In this document: positions 41,075 through 52,612 of the stretch, in pieces
Position numbering within the stretch: the stretch's first letter is position 1
Layout: every line of letters begins with the position of its first letter
Assembly (NCBI GenBank): GCA_023213315.1
Contig: JAKCPI010005048.1
Span: forward strand, 1-64,000
Source: Euborellia annulipes
Taxonomy: Eukaryota; Arthropoda; Insecta; Dermaptera; Anisolabididae
Direction: 5' to 3'
DNA length: 64,000 bases
The notes under the pieces: model-generated
Told to the model about the DNA's origin: nothing
Seen by the model: the letters and a program-made list of their open reading frames with translations, nothing else
Databases searched by the model: none
Made by a program: the position numbers and the translations under genes

Positions 41075-42140
41075 TTTTTAAACATAATTACGGTATTTTG
41101 AACAATAATAAATGAGTAGGCCTATTAATTATACAAAATATCATTTGATTTCGAAAAGATAATTTTTTGTTTACAATCCTTTCTTCCCTATCCAGGGTAT
41201 AGGCACTTTAAAAATTACAATTCTCGCTTGCGTTTGTTACTCTCTTTGATTCCGAGGCAAAGAGCACAATTAGGAATTTCGATATCTAGACTTGGCCTGA
41301 TCCTCTTCATAATTGGCTTTTGCGTTCCACCTTTATTCTTTAATATTAATCCCTTTAATTGGTGAGGATTATTTTTGGAATTCATCGACAAGTCAGATTA
41401 TTTTTTTATTGAATATCAAAATCTTTTATTTAGAGTAAAATTCTCAATTATTTCTTATTTTTATTTATTAATTTAACAAATTTTTATGCCCTATATTCTA
41501 GTAATTATTGTTTGAAAACTTCCATTTTATATTTCTATTATTCCCTTTAAATTTCTTCTCAACTCTCTTTAGTTGAAAAATTTGCTTTTTGAATATTCAT
41601 ATCAGGCGATGTTAACATTTGGAAAGTGTAAAAAATGCATAAAGTATTTTGCATTTCATAGCAAGCTCTCTATTTTAGAATCAACTTTTCCATTTTTATC
41701 CCATAAAAAATTAGGGCCACAAATGATTAGGAAAATAAAATATCAATAATACCAGTGAGTAGCAAAGCATCCTCGTGTATTATTAGAAGTTCATCCAATT
41801 GTTTCTAAAAAAATGCGAAATTCGTTTTTTTCATCAGAGCTATTTTCTCCGAGATTGTTATTGAAATAAAATATTGATTTTGTTATCATCATAATTCTTT
41901 ATGTGAACCGAAAGGGAGTAGGAGGGGCTGATCTTTTTTTATTAAGGGGGTCATTTGTCCTCCCTTTTAATGCGTGTTTCAAAGTCATTTCTGAGTCCCG
42001 ACAATCACAGGCCAACGAAAATGTTTTATCGATAGAGAAAAGAATTTCCACTAAAATTTTAAAAAATAACCTTAAAGCTTGTGTTGCTATTCAGCAAAAA
42101 TACATTTATCTAACTTGGCGAGGATTAATATATTTTTCAG
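41075..42140. other. AT-rich DNA, nothing recognised
   Basis: An ORF of 98 codons (41903..42199) runs into the hammerhead element and has no recognisable protein features. Confidence 0.35.
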
Positions 42141-42150
42141 ACATTAAACT

Positions 42151-42190
42151 GGCCCTGAAGATGGTCCCATATGCGACCGAAACGTCGGCC
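42151..42190 (+). ncRNA. Hammerhead ribozyme motif, apparently intact
   Basis: Stem I GGCC (42151..42154) pairs with GGCC (42187..42190). Core CTGAAGA (42155..42161), stem II GGTC-CCATATGC-GACC (42163..42178), GAAA (42179..42182), CG, UC with cleavage predicted after 42186. All invariant bases are present, with GUC as triplet. It is followed by AATAAACTAGCTGCTTTG, as in Penelope-like element ends. Confidence 0.7.
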
Positions 42191-42204
42191 CTGGTTTGAC
42201 AATA

Positions 42205-42375
42205 AATAAACTAGCTGCTTTGCTCATTATTTCTACCTATTTGAATATCAACATTAATTCCTTCAAATATTTTGTATTAACCAATGAAGTACGTGGCTGT
42301 TGATTTATATACAATCGGATTTATAAAAAATCGGAGACTTTAATTTTGTGGCTGCTCCTGCTTCCTTCCTTGTAT
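42205..42375 (+). mobile_element. Penelope-like element end, remnant
   Basis: After the hammerhead, CAATGAAGTACGTGGCTGTT, GATTTATATACAA and GGCTGCTCCTGCTTCC reappear in part inverted at 61268..61325 (GGCTGCTCCTGCTCCC, AACAGCCACGTACTTCATTG). This marks a shared family of element ends. Confidence 0.5.
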
Positions 42376-42693
42376 ATTTTGTATTAAGGTTAAATACTTT
42401 ATAAATAATTGCTTTTAGGTAATAAAAATAGAAATAAATCATTTTTTAAGGGTCCAGGTTTTTGTTCTTATTTATTTGACACTAATGGATATTCTTTGAT
42501 TGATTGTTGATCTTGTTCAAGTTTTTTTTTTTTTTGCAACTTGGACAAACTTTTAATTTGTTCGATTTGTTCTTTTTTTTGCCAAGTGAGCATGTAAGTC
42601 TGTCTCTATGTGACTTTTCTATTTCGTTTTTATCCAAAAATTCCTGTTTTCTTTGCAATATGTCAGCTTAATTTGAACCTCGATTGTTTTTTA

Positions 42694-42862
42694 CTTTCTC
42701 TTACCTATGTATATATGTAATATATATATAGAGAGAAAGTATTGGATTCATGTCAAAAATTCGATGTCGAGATTTTGATGGATCTTCACGTTTTGAGGTC
42801 CCCTGAATCCAAAAAAGTGGTTTTCGCGACATGGTCTGGTGTGTGTGTGTGTGTGTGTTATC

Positions 42863-42893
<31 letters not shown>

Positions 42894-43393
42894 CTGTGTG
42901 TCTGTGAACAAAATATCTCAAGAACGAAAAGAGCTAGGAAGTTGAAATTTTATATTTAAGTTAGGCACCCCCATGGGACGTGACACGAAGCTTTTGAACA
43001 AAATCGACCAAAGAGTACTAGTACTTTACTGATGCACTTTTTCAGTTTTTTTCGATTTTCTCAAAATTTGCTCCAACGATTTTTTTTAAAATTCAAAAAT
43101 CAATTATTTTTTAGATTCTCTATAAAATGTATATTCTCATTTTGTGATTGAAATCTTCTGAAGACCACTTTACTCTTGTACTCCATAGAAAAGATAGGAG
43201 AAATGGTTGCCATGGTATCAAAATATAAATATTTTCCCATACTTATAAATTTTACATCTTGAATTCACTTGTACCCTACTGTCGGAAACTAAATATATGT
43301 CGACACAAAAAAACTGGTGAGACAAGCACAGAACACAACTTTCGATTACCGAAGGTAAGAGAAAGTTGTGTGCTGTGCGCCAGTCACACCAGA
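42694..43393 (+). mobile_element. Hairpin-ended element, reference full-length copy
   Basis: A 700-bp element. The left end hairpin is CTTTCTCTTACC...AGAGAGAAAG. Then come TCGATGTCGAGATTTTGATG, CCCCTGAATCCAAAAAAGTG, a TG/TCTG microsatellite (42838..42905), CTCAAGAACGAAAAGAGCT, GTACTAGTACTTTACTGATG, CCATGGTATCA and GTCGACACAAAA. The right end is an 80-nt hairpin, AGCACAGAACACAACTTTC paired with GAAAGTTGTGTGCTGTGCG, finishing CACACCAGA. Both ends abut T-runs or A-runs. Read in reverse it starts TC and ends in a hairpin, as Helitron-type elements do. No protein is encoded. The DINE/HINE (Helentron-associated) class, also hairpin-ended with internal microsatellites, is the closest known parallel. 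Confidence 0.9.
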
Positions 43394-43606
43394 GAAAAAA
43401 AAAACCCTTTCTTCATTAAATTTTATTAATTGCATTTAAGTAAATTTAAAAGAATGAATTAAAAAAAAATTTCTTCTCTTTTAAAAACTAATATATTAAA
43501 AGAAATTTAATTAAAAAAATTTGGTGTTGGCTCTGTCTTCTACACAGCCGGTGTCCTTTTAACGTGACAACGTCTACGTCTTTTCCTTGACTTGAAACCA
43601 TTTTTA

Positions 43607-43648
43607 CTTTCTCTTACCTATATATGAAATATATAGAGAGAAAGTATT
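43607..43648 (+). mobile_element. Hairpin-ended element, end fragment
   Basis: Only the CTTTCTCTTACC...AGAGAGAAAG hairpin remains. Confidence 0.7.
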
Positions 43649-43719
43649 GTTTTTTTGTTTTTTTACTTTGTTCCCAGTAACAAACATGTTCATACATTTT
43701 CATAGTAACAATATAGGAC

Positions 43720-43760
43720 AGGGGTGACCCAACTTTTATCCAGGACTTTTGTTTAAAAAA
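43720..43760 (+). mobile_element. hAT end fragment
   Basis: CAGGGGTGACCCAACTTTTA resembles a hAT left end; no right end found. Confidence 0.3.
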
Positions 43761-44211
43761 TGAGGTTTTTCGAAAAAAAAAATTGATTTTAGGTTAATTA
43801 CTCGGTTTTTTTTAATTTAATCTATTAGAATTTTTCTTTCTGCACCAAATGACATCCCATTTAGTCTGTTCTGATTAGTTGTTCGGAATCTACAGTGGAT
43901 TAAACTTTCAAATTAGAATTTACCACCGCGCGGTAAAATGAAGTGATAAGAAAATAATAAATGGTTAAATCTTTAGCTGAAGAATCATTCTTTCTATCAA
44001 CATAATTATATCTTTTAAGACAGAGGAGTTATTCGAGCCGCTAACATTTTCGTGCATGCCTCCCTACTCGGCCACTATACCTACATGCATTGAAAAAAAT
44101 TTTTCTAAATAATTGAAAAAGACTTAATAATCTGTCGTTCTAGCCCCTTAATTATTTATATTATTTTCCTTTTCCTATAATACTCGTAAATACATAGATC
44201 TGATATGATTG

Positions 44212-44552
44212 GAAGATGTCGTCAGCGCCGCCCCTTCTCCTTAGGCTTCCAGTCGGGCTGAGCGGCCAGGCAGGAAGCCTATCCTCTCCTCGCTTGTCGC
44301 CTTTTGTGAAAGCTGCATCCCTCCGCTATGATGGATGCCATCTTGACAATGCAACAGAGAACCCTTTGCCCCTGGATCATCTCCTCAAATTCCATTTAAC
44401 AGACAATGAATTCCAACCTTCCAACTATTTCTCTTGTGATTATTATTATGTATTAATTAGCCTCATTTTTTCAAACTTTCTACAAAGAGAAATGAATGGT
44501 TGGCGTATGATAACAACTTTGATTTTTCCTTAAAATAAATAAATAAATCCCT
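44212..44552 (+). other. GC-rich block with ORF and AAAT-type tail, unclassified
   Basis: A block of about 200 bp rich in GC and CpG opens with GAAGATGTCGTCAGCG, an ATG in good context, and encodes a 105-codon ORF starting MSSAPPLLLRLPVG. The first 68 or so codons have normal amino-acid use; the rest is AT-driven. The region ends in AAATAAATAAATAAAT, a tail seen on LINE 3' ends. I recognise no domain. It could be a LINE fragment, an alternative first exon or a non-coding exon. Confidence 0.25.
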
Positions 44553-44559
44553 ATATATA

Positions 44560-45115
44560 AATATATTCAGCAGAGCTCAAAATAGAAATATTAAGTGTTT
44601 GGCTTTTGACAAAAAAAAAAGAATTCTCTTTCTTTCTGAGAATATATCGACGATATATAGCAATACGATATATCATTGATAAAAGTATTATATTCTAACC
44701 GAAAGAAATGCAACTTTTTTTTTATTTTATTTTTATTTCTTCCATTTGGGTGGATAAAGAAATCTATAAACCTCGGAATCCCTATACGCATAGGGATTTA
44801 TAGGTTTATTATAATAATTCATCAACTAAAATATTTTCCATTCAATTCAGGTCCTTTATATTGATAGAATTTATCAAATTGATTGCTAGATAAAATTCTC
44901 TAGAAAGATGTAACTAATTCTTTTTTCCATGGAGTTGTTTGAATACATAAAAAAATCTGGCTGAATATCCACATTTCTCACAACATCCACTGGATTACAT
45001 TGTAATGTGATGAGCTGCGACGCATCTTTTTAGTGTTGACCAGGACCGTAGGAGGAGGGGGCAGGGGGTTATATCCCCGAGACCCGCGTCGTCTAAGTCG
45101 TGTAAGTCCAACCTT
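44560..45115. other. AT-rich DNA, nothing recognised
   Basis: No supported feature except a GC-richer stretch at 45015..45110. Confidence 0.3.
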
Positions 45116-45124
45116 AAAGTTTTT

Positions 45125-45168
45125 TTTTAAGGACTTTTTCGGCATCTAAGGCCATTTAGACCCCATCC
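45125..45168 (-). mobile_element. SINE-2 tail fragment
   Basis: T-run then CTTTTTCGGCATCTAAGGCC and ATTTAGACCCC, the reverse of the SINE-2 tail. Confidence 0.45.
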
Positions 45169-45333
45169 TTATTTATTTTTTGTACGAACTTAAAGTTCTA
45201 ATTACAAAAAATCATTTTTTATTTTTAAAATTTCTAGGCCTATAAAAAACAATTTTTTTTTTAATTTTATTTTGCCCGACTTGCCAACAACAGTCATTGG
45301 GCTAAAAATGACTACAAAATATACATAAAGATA

Positions 45334-45420
45334 CTGTACAACGTTTCGACTGCCTAGCACAGAAGTGCACAGTACTTGAAAACGACTGCTGAATAACCGT
45401 CGAAACGTTGCACAGTATTT
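45334..45420. mobile_element. Short foldback with GTCGAAACGTTG ends
   Basis: TACTGTACAACGTTTCGACTG (plus strand start) and GTCGAAACGTTGCACAGTAT are inverted copies around GCACAGAAGTGCACAGTAC. The GAAACGUU half of a hammerhead is present on both strands, and CTGAATA (right side) is one change from the core. Probably a decayed Penelope-type end. Confidence 0.45.
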
Positions 45421-45424
45421 ATAA

Positions 45425-46280
45425 TTAATACAAATGTGATCTATAATTAAAAACACATGCAATACAAAATCCAAAAACTTCAAAAAAACATATCGTCGGT
45501 CTAGTTCAAGATCGGTTTAACTCAAAAAAATGCAATTTTGAGTCTTTTGCACAAATTTTCTTCAAATTGCCTCTACTATCTTTGTGCAAGTTATTGGATC
45601 ACCCCTAGATGGAGCGCGGGTAAGTGAGCCATCTTGGATTTATGGAGCGGAGGCCGTGCAAGAATGAATCTGCTCTTTAAGAATCTCAAATATTTCGGTG
45701 CAAGAATCATCTTGGATTTTTCCCTTAAATTACTGAAAAAAGAATAATAATGGTATTGAGAGTGAGAAAAACCTTAAAAATATAGGAGATTTCTATGATT
45801 GTGATGATTCGAGCAAAATTTCAGCAATCGGATAACGCAGGCAATTATGAACGGAAAGGAAAAGCAGAAACTTTAATAGGCTCTTCTGAAAAATCGCTCT
45901 TTTTGAGTTAGACCGGTCTTGTACTGAACCAATGATATAGAGAGAGTCAATTTTGCCAGACTCAGGAGATATTGAAACCATTCTATTTTTTCTCAACTAG
46001 TTTCCAAGCAAACGATTTTGAATAAATAAATATAAAGGATAATAAAGAATTTGCTTAAATATCCAACAAAGAAAATGTCTTCTTTTAAACATAAAAATAT
46101 TACTTTTGTCAGTTTGTGAATTTTGTTAATACCCTTGCTATATGTCATAATTATCAAACAGTTCTCGGAAAATTATTAACAAGATTAAATTTATAATCTT
46201 TTACTTTTAGAGGATTTTCAACATTTTCATAGACTAAAATTATTTATGTTGTTTTTTTTCTCCATGTTATATGTAATATA
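45425..46280. other. AT-rich DNA, nothing recognised
   Basis: A moderately GC-rich part at 45595..45715 has no clear ORF or repeat match. Confidence 0.3.
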
Positions 46281-46290
46281 TATAGAGATT

Positions 46291-46431
46291 ACTTTCTACC
46301 TATGTATATGTAATATATATATAGAGAGAAAGTATTGGTTTCATGTCAAAAATTCGATGTCGAGATTTTGATGGATCTTCACGTTTGAGGTCCCCTGAAT
46401 CCAAAAAGTGGTTTCGGAATGGTCTTGCTGT

Positions 46432-46464
<33 letters not shown>

Positions 46465-46795
46465 GTGTGTGTGGGTGTGTGTGTGTGTGTGTGTGTGTGG
46501 TTGTGTGTGTTAATTAAGATGAAGGAATTGAGCTATGAGGTGAAATTTTATATTTAAGTTAAAACCCCCGGGAGACAAAATAAGTTTTGAACAAAATCGG
46601 AAAAGTATAGTATTTACTGATGTTTTTCAGTTTTTTTCGATTTTCTCAAAATTCGTTAACGATTTTGATTAAAATTCAAAAATCAATTATTTTTTAGATG
46701 TCTTTCAAATGTATATTCTCGTTTTGCCTCAAAATTGTTGAAGCACATTTACTCTTGTGTTCATAGGAAAGATAGGAGAAATAAATGGTTGATGT
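46291..46795 (+). mobile_element. Hairpin-ended element with long poly-G
   Basis: Left part of the element with many single-base losses and a microsatellite that begins with 32 consecutive G (46432..46463) and continues as (TG)n. The dropped bases throughout this copy (for example GTTTCGGAATGGTC) suggest sequencing deletions or strong decay. Right hairpin absent. Confidence 0.85.
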
Positions 46796-46799
46796 AACG

Positions 46800-47445
46800 A
46801 ATTTAAATCTTTTTTTTATTAGATTAAAAATCAATTATTATTTAAACGCATTTTTCGGAGAAAACATATTCTCTCTCTCTCACAAAACTATTTCTTTCTA
46901 CGGTTTTAAATTTTTATTATCTTCGCATTTGGCCAATGTTATTTCTATAGGGATTTGTATGTTAATTTGATTCAAAAGGGGGTCCCCTTTGGAATTAGAT
47001 TAAAATTTTTAATTTTATGAAATTTGATATGATATTGTGTAAAATGTAAATATGAGAATTGAAAATAAATTTATTTTTTAATCTATAAATCTTTCATTCC
47101 GATTGATCCACAAATGGGCGTGAATATTGGAGAGGGTGTTGAGGTGACGAGGGTCTCATTTATCGATATCCCACCGCAAATGCCTCCCCAACCCATGGAT
47201 TCTTTAATTGAAACCGGCGGCTTATCTTTGACTATTAGAACACTCTGCTCTCTCTCTCCCCTAAATCATATTTTAATCCTTGAAATTTATTGCCCCGCAT
47301 ATTGTGTTGCAAATAATAAAAGGAAACGCTTCTGCATTCGCAATGTTATGCATATTAAGTGTTATTATACATATTGTTTTCTATTCTAATTTAAATAAGA
47401 AAAATTAAACGATTATTTTATTTATTAATTATATAATTAACTAAA
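46800..47445. other. AT-rich DNA with one GC-richer ORF segment
   Basis: 47114..47260 encodes MGVNIGEGVEVTRVSF... in a less AT-rich stretch of an otherwise featureless region. No recognised domain and no good splice sites, so I do not call it a gene. Confidence 0.25.
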
Positions 47446-47452
47446 AAAAAAT

Positions 47453-47566
47453 CTGGTGTGACTGGTCGCACAGCACACAACTTTTTCGGTAATCGAAAAC
47501 TGTGTTCTGTGCTTGTCAGATTTTTTTGTGTCGAGATATATTGAATCATTCCGCCGATAAATAGGG
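47453..47566 (-). mobile_element. Hairpin-ended element, terminal fragment
   Basis: TCTGGTGTGACTGGTCGCAC, ACAACTTTTTCGGTAATCG, GTGTCGAGATATATT and CCGCCGATAAAT only. Confidence 0.75.
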
Positions 47567-47621
47567 GAGAATTAAAAAATGTCAAATTGTTGAATTTTAA
47601 ACAACTCGACGACATTTATTC

Positions 47622-47706
47622 CCATTCACACACGCATACACAAAGTCGGAAAATTTGGCAAACACTGCAGGCAATTAAGACTGTAACTACGATACTCGTA
47701 AAGATA
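47622..47706 (-). mobile_element. SINE-1 tail, strongly diverged
   Basis: CATTCACACACGCATACACA, AAGTCGGAAAATTTGGCAA and AATTAAGACTGTAACTACGA follow the order of the SINE-1 tail with many changes. Confidence 0.45.
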
Positions 47707-48227
47707 AAATTGTGAAACGAGTATCTATTTGGAAAGGTCGGAGAACAAGCTTTCAAATTAAGTGCAATATGGACACTTATCAAACAATGTACATAATTAT
47801 GATCAGTGCCTTGGATCTCGAAACACCCCAACTTGGAAATTGATGGTAAAAAATATACCTTGCACTCATGTTACACGAGTGCCAATTAATTAAATATTTT
47901 ATTTGGCATGACATTGGGTTTAGGAGATAAACATATTACTATGTTTAGCTCTGTCACTGCAATATCGCCTTCTCTCCTCCTTCTCTCCCGGCCATTATTA
48001 ATTCCCTATAGGGGTCTGCTATGTCATCCAATAAAGCGATTCAAGGTAATATGGACTGCAACAGTATACGACATTTAAAATACTATTTTTCAAAAGAAAT
48101 GGTGTGATAGAACAATGGCAACCATTCTATATTTTGACCAATCAAAGGTCAGCGAAAATATGAAGAGGCCTATAGAAATTTGTGAAAAAAACCATAGTTT
48201 ATTTCAAGCAGTCAACATCTTAAAGCG

Positions 48228-48277
48228 TAGGTTACCGAAGGGTAAGAGAAAGTTGTGCGCTGTGCGCCACGTCTTCT
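48228..48277 (+). mobile_element. Hairpin-ended element, terminal-hairpin fragment
   Basis: GTTACCGAAGGGTAAGAGAA and AGTTGTGCGCTGTGCGCCA match one arm of the terminal hairpin; the rest is missing. Confidence 0.6.
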
Positions 48278-48279
48278 TA

Positions 48280-49590
48280 CGTGCAATTCCTGAAGTTATA
48301 CCATCAAGTTGTGCTTCGGACTGATTTGTTCTTCAAAAAATTGCAATACCTACATTCGTACATTATTAGTATTTTTTTGATCGATTTTTCAATAACTTGA
48401 GAATTTGGTTAATTAATTTAGGTGTTAATAATTCTTGATATTTCTTATTTAATTTTCTATTCCAAAGTGTGACCAATTTTCTCTAGAATCAACAGCTTGT
48501 TTAAGTTTAAAATTAAATTTTGATAAGTTAAGTACAGGGTTCTTAGGAATATACAGGGAGCCACAAAACACTTGAGTCATTAATCCTACCTTGTTATTGT
48601 TATAAAATTAGATTTGTTAACCCTTTTGTTTTTTTGTTTAGGCCCATATCAATTGTGTAATACAAACAAAAAAGAGAAGGCAAGTTGATAATGCAATAAT
48701 CGCAACATTTTATGTGTCTTCAAACAAAAACAAACAAAAAAAATTCCTATATTAAGTTTTAAGACATAGACGAATAGATAGAAAAAAATAAATCTACCAG
48801 AGAGAGAATCACAAAGTTGAGATTCTATACAAGTTGTAGTTGTAATATAATTATGAAGCTGTTCGTTGAACGTGATCTGAATATCGGAAAACAATTCTCT
48901 TTCTCTTTCTCTCTTCAATTAATATTCATAACATTTTTTCGTTATGTTTGTATATTATCTAGCACCGAATATAGAAACCTAATGAAAGAAGATTTTTATT
49001 TAATTCCAAAAAAAAAAAATCCTTTTTAATATAAGATGTTTATGCAATAAAAGTTATTGTTGTTGTTGTAATAGCGATGGTTGCGTTTGTTTGTTATATT
49101 AGAACCGAATGTTGAAAACACCAGCGCGATATTAGAAATTGTGGACATAAAATAGAAAGAGAGGCCAGGCTGTATAAGCCGTCTGTATTTATACAGACAC
49201 ACGTGTTCTGTAATTTATAAGCCTATTCAATGTTTTATGTTGAAAGAATTCTCAAGTTTAATAATTTCATTTTCCGTTTTGAAATTGGATTTATAATCAA
49301 ATTTAAGCCTAAAGGTGTGGAAATAATTAAGTACTTTGGGTGGCCTTTGAGATGTTATATTAATTAAATTTTTCATTTATATTTTAGAATTTAATATAAA
49401 TTTATATGAATGCGACTATCTTAAAATTATTACCGTTATGATATACAAATAAAGAACGAAGCTGTGCTTTCCTTTACTACATTATTTTACAGTATATTTT
49501 TTTCTAGTGGATCAAGTGCACTGTAAAAAAAATATTAATTTTCAATCATTTTTCATATACTTAGGTGATTTAATATTAATATACTCAGGA
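48280..49590. other. AT-rich DNA, nothing recognised
   Basis: Short GA/TC runs near 48797 and 48895. No gene seen. Confidence 0.35.
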
Positions 49591-49597
49591 TAAATTA

Positions 49598-50201
49598 ATA
49601 TAAAAGTTCGATGTCGAGATTTTGATGGATCTTCACGTTTTGAGGTCCCCTGAATCCAAAAAAGTGGTTTTCGCGACATGGTCTGTCTGTGGGTGTGTGA
49701 GTGGGTGGGGTGTGTGTTCAATTTTAAGCATGAAGGAATTGAGCTATGAGGCTGAAATTTTATATTTAAGTTAAACACCCCCCGGGACCCGAAAAATAAG
49801 CTTTTAATCAACATCGGCCAAAGATTACTAGTACTTTACTGATGTACTTTTTCAGTTTTTTTTTCGATTTTCTCAAAATTCGCTCCAACGATTTTTTTTT
49901 AAATTCAAAAATCAATTATTTTTTAGATGCTCTTTCAAATGTATATTCTCGTTTTGCCCTCAAAATTGTTTGAAGCACACTTTCCTCTTGTGCTTCATAG
50001 AAAAGATAGGAGAAATGGTTGCCATGGTGACAAAATATAAATATTTTCCCATTCTTATAAATTTTACATCTGAATTCAAATATTCCCTACTGCCGGGAAC
50101 TAAATACATGTCGACACAAAAAATCTGGTGTGACAAGCACAGTACATAACTTTCGATTACCGAAGGTAAGAGAAAGTTGTGTGCTGTGCGCCAGTCACAC
50201 C
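49598..50201 (+). mobile_element. Hairpin-ended element lacking the left hairpin
   Basis: Starts at GTTCGATGTCGAGATTTTG and is complete to the terminal hairpin ending AGTCACACCAGG. The microsatellite is TCTGTGGG/GTGGG type (49682..49713). Confidence 0.9.
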
Positions 50202-50204
50202 AGG

Positions 50205-51680
50205 TTTTTTCAATTTATTTGGACATATTTCGGTCGCTATACAGGAACAAATTCCAGTGTATATATGACAATTACTTTAAGGTGTTTATTATAAAATTTA
50301 TCTATCCCTTACCTAGCCCAGGAGAGTCTATTGTATAATTTTTTATGTCCTCTCGAGCCCAGCCCAGGTGCGTTCAAACTTGCTTCCGTAATAGAGTGGC
50401 TAGGGTTGTTCACTTTTTGCAAGTCCTTATTAGAATTTCAATTTAAACTTATTATTCTCGAAACAAAAAGTTTGAAGACTAAATAGAGTAAATAGAATTT
50501 CAGACGTCTAGTTTGAAACTCTCAAAATATGTAAACTTTATTCAACAACATTCATTTTTAATTGTTATTTGAAGGAGTTTCGGATAATAATCCAGAACGA
50601 ACTTGTATTATTATTAAATGTTTATATTTCTCTGGTGTATATAACCATTATCTTCAATTATTGCGTGATTTAATTAAAGTCCATTTAGTTATTTTATATT
50701 TCAGGATCGATTTAACAGAATGTTTGTGTTTCGCAGGTTTCAAAAAAACGAGACTAACTAATAAAAAAAAAATGGTTTTCTTTGGTCATTAAACGATATT
50801 CAAATTCTAAAAATACGGCAGGTATATATATATCAGTTGGTATCCAAATGTTTTGAATATGGATGAAATCATTTAACTTACGGATGGGAAAATTGACTAG
50901 ACTATAGTCAACAAACGATCTTTTACTGAAAATAATCGACTTTTTAGAATCGAGTCGAAACTCTTTCAAATCAATTAGAATCGATTCTCACTGGCACTCC
51001 TAAGCACGAATTGTAGAGTTTTTAAAAAGGCGACAAGAAAGTTGAAAAGTCGACTTTTATAAATGATTAATCGATTCCGAGAATCGAAAAATATCAAGTC
51101 GATTCCAGAATCGAAAATCGACTTTCGAGCGCGATTTCCATCCCTTATCTGACTGTCCTTTTTGTTGTATTTCTTATAATTTTATTATATTAATAGTTAA
51201 TTAAATTTATATTGAGTTATGTTGGCAACATATTCTTGTTACTTTGATGTATTGCAGTTGGTACCACTGCCTCTAGTGTATATATATTACATGCTGTATC
51301 TACTTTCATGTATTAGAATGTAATCTGATGATGACCAAGGTCTTTAAAATACACAGGTTGGCCAGAAACTAGTAAACAAACAATTTTCCGGTCACAGTTT
51401 TTGATTGGTCCACGTCATGAAGCTCCTCTTTGTTTGTTTTTTTCTATTTGGCAGCTTTGTTGACTGCACATAACCTAGTTCACATTCATTTTGTTTTGTT
51501 TGCAAATTGTATAGTTTCTGACTAAATTAATTTAGACCTTGACATTTACATTGCTTTATTAATAATATGCTGTATATAAATATTTATAAATGGTTTGTCC
51601 CGAAAGATATTTTACAAAAGGAGGATCTCCATGACGTCACTCCCTTGGAATGGGAAAAATGTAAACAAACCGAGTTTGAC
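50205..51680. other. AT-rich DNA with AGAATCGA-rich stretch
   Basis: 50940..51140 repeats words such as AATCGATTC, AGAATCGA and GTCGACTTT in both orientations, similar in style to the CCGAAA-rich hAT MITE at 19971, but no ends were found. Nothing else recognised. Confidence 0.35.
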
Positions 51681-51690
51681 CCCCCCCCCC

Positions 51691-51724
51691 CTGATGATGT
51701 TAAGGAATTGTCGAAATACGTATC
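51691..51724 (+). ncRNA. Hammerhead-like motif, TACGTA type, weak stem II
   Basis: CTGATGA (51691..51697) is the canonical core. It is followed by a poorly paired stem II, GAAA (51713..51716), TACGTA and UC, then AAGTGTTAAT as at 31637. The sequence after it (TTAATTAATAAAACCTTTGA) resembles that of the 31548..31722 element. Confidence 0.45.
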
Positions 51725-51739
51725 AAGTGTTAATTTTTT

Positions 51740-52600
51740 TAATTAATAAAACCTTTGAAACAAATAACCTAGTGTTTAATTTGTATATTTAATTTTAAGT
51801 TATCAATATTGACATATATCTCGGCCACGAAGAAGAAAGCAATATTCTTTATTAGTAATTATTGTAATTACAACAATACAAATTTTATATCAAATTGCTA
51901 ATAAGTTTCCTTTTTTTTGGAATTTATTCAAATTTATTCCAAGTATTCAAAATAGAAGACAAGCTAAGCGAGAGAGAAAGAGAGACTGTTGTCCAAAAGT
52001 TTCGTATCTTATTAATTAAGCATCTTTTGTCTTTTGTTTATTTGCATTATTATTTATATTATGAATAATATTAGAGCACGCTCTATTTATTCCCGCTTTT
52101 CATAAAAACTTTGTAAATATTCATTTAATTAACACATTTTCTTTTAAATAATTAATTTAAGTTCTAGGTTAAAAAAAAAAATAATTGAAAGGTCTTTTAA
52201 GTTAAGATTTGATATTTAGCTCCGAGCATGTAAATTAGCAATTAAATATGAAAGCACATTGTTAATTATTTATTAAATATTCATTGTTTTTTGGTTATTT
52301 ATTTAACATTTTGTTTATACAGAGAGGCGGAGAGAATAATTGGTTTTAATGAATTTTGAATTAGAAAAGAAAACAAAATTAACTTTGCGTATGTTTATTG
52401 TGCAAACTAGAAATATTTTTAAAATTTCGATTATTTGATTTTTTCAATTTGTTTATTTAAATACAACTGGCAGCGCAGTCCGCCGAAGGTGGGAAGCAGC
52501 TTAGTGAACATATGATTGGGAAGGTTGTCAACAATAATAATAATTCCGAGTTTAATTGTTGGCAACCTTCTCAATCAGAAAATATAATGTTTTGATTTTA
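51740..52600. other. AT-rich DNA with one short hairpin
   Basis: GATTGGGAAGGTTGTCAACAA (from 52514) and TTGTTGGCAACCTTCTCAATC (to 52577) form a 21-bp stem with two mismatches and a loop of about 23 nt. Otherwise nothing recognised. Confidence 0.4.
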
Positions 52601-52612
52601 AATTAATAAACA

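Noticed and set aside
41903..42199. 98-codon ORF
   Set aside because: It runs through the hammerhead element and has no domain or codon bias different from background.
47114..47389. 91-codon ORF starting MGVNIGEGVEVTRV as an exon
   Set aside because: Only the first 40-45 codons look protein-like, there is no convincing acceptor or donor, and no family is recognised.
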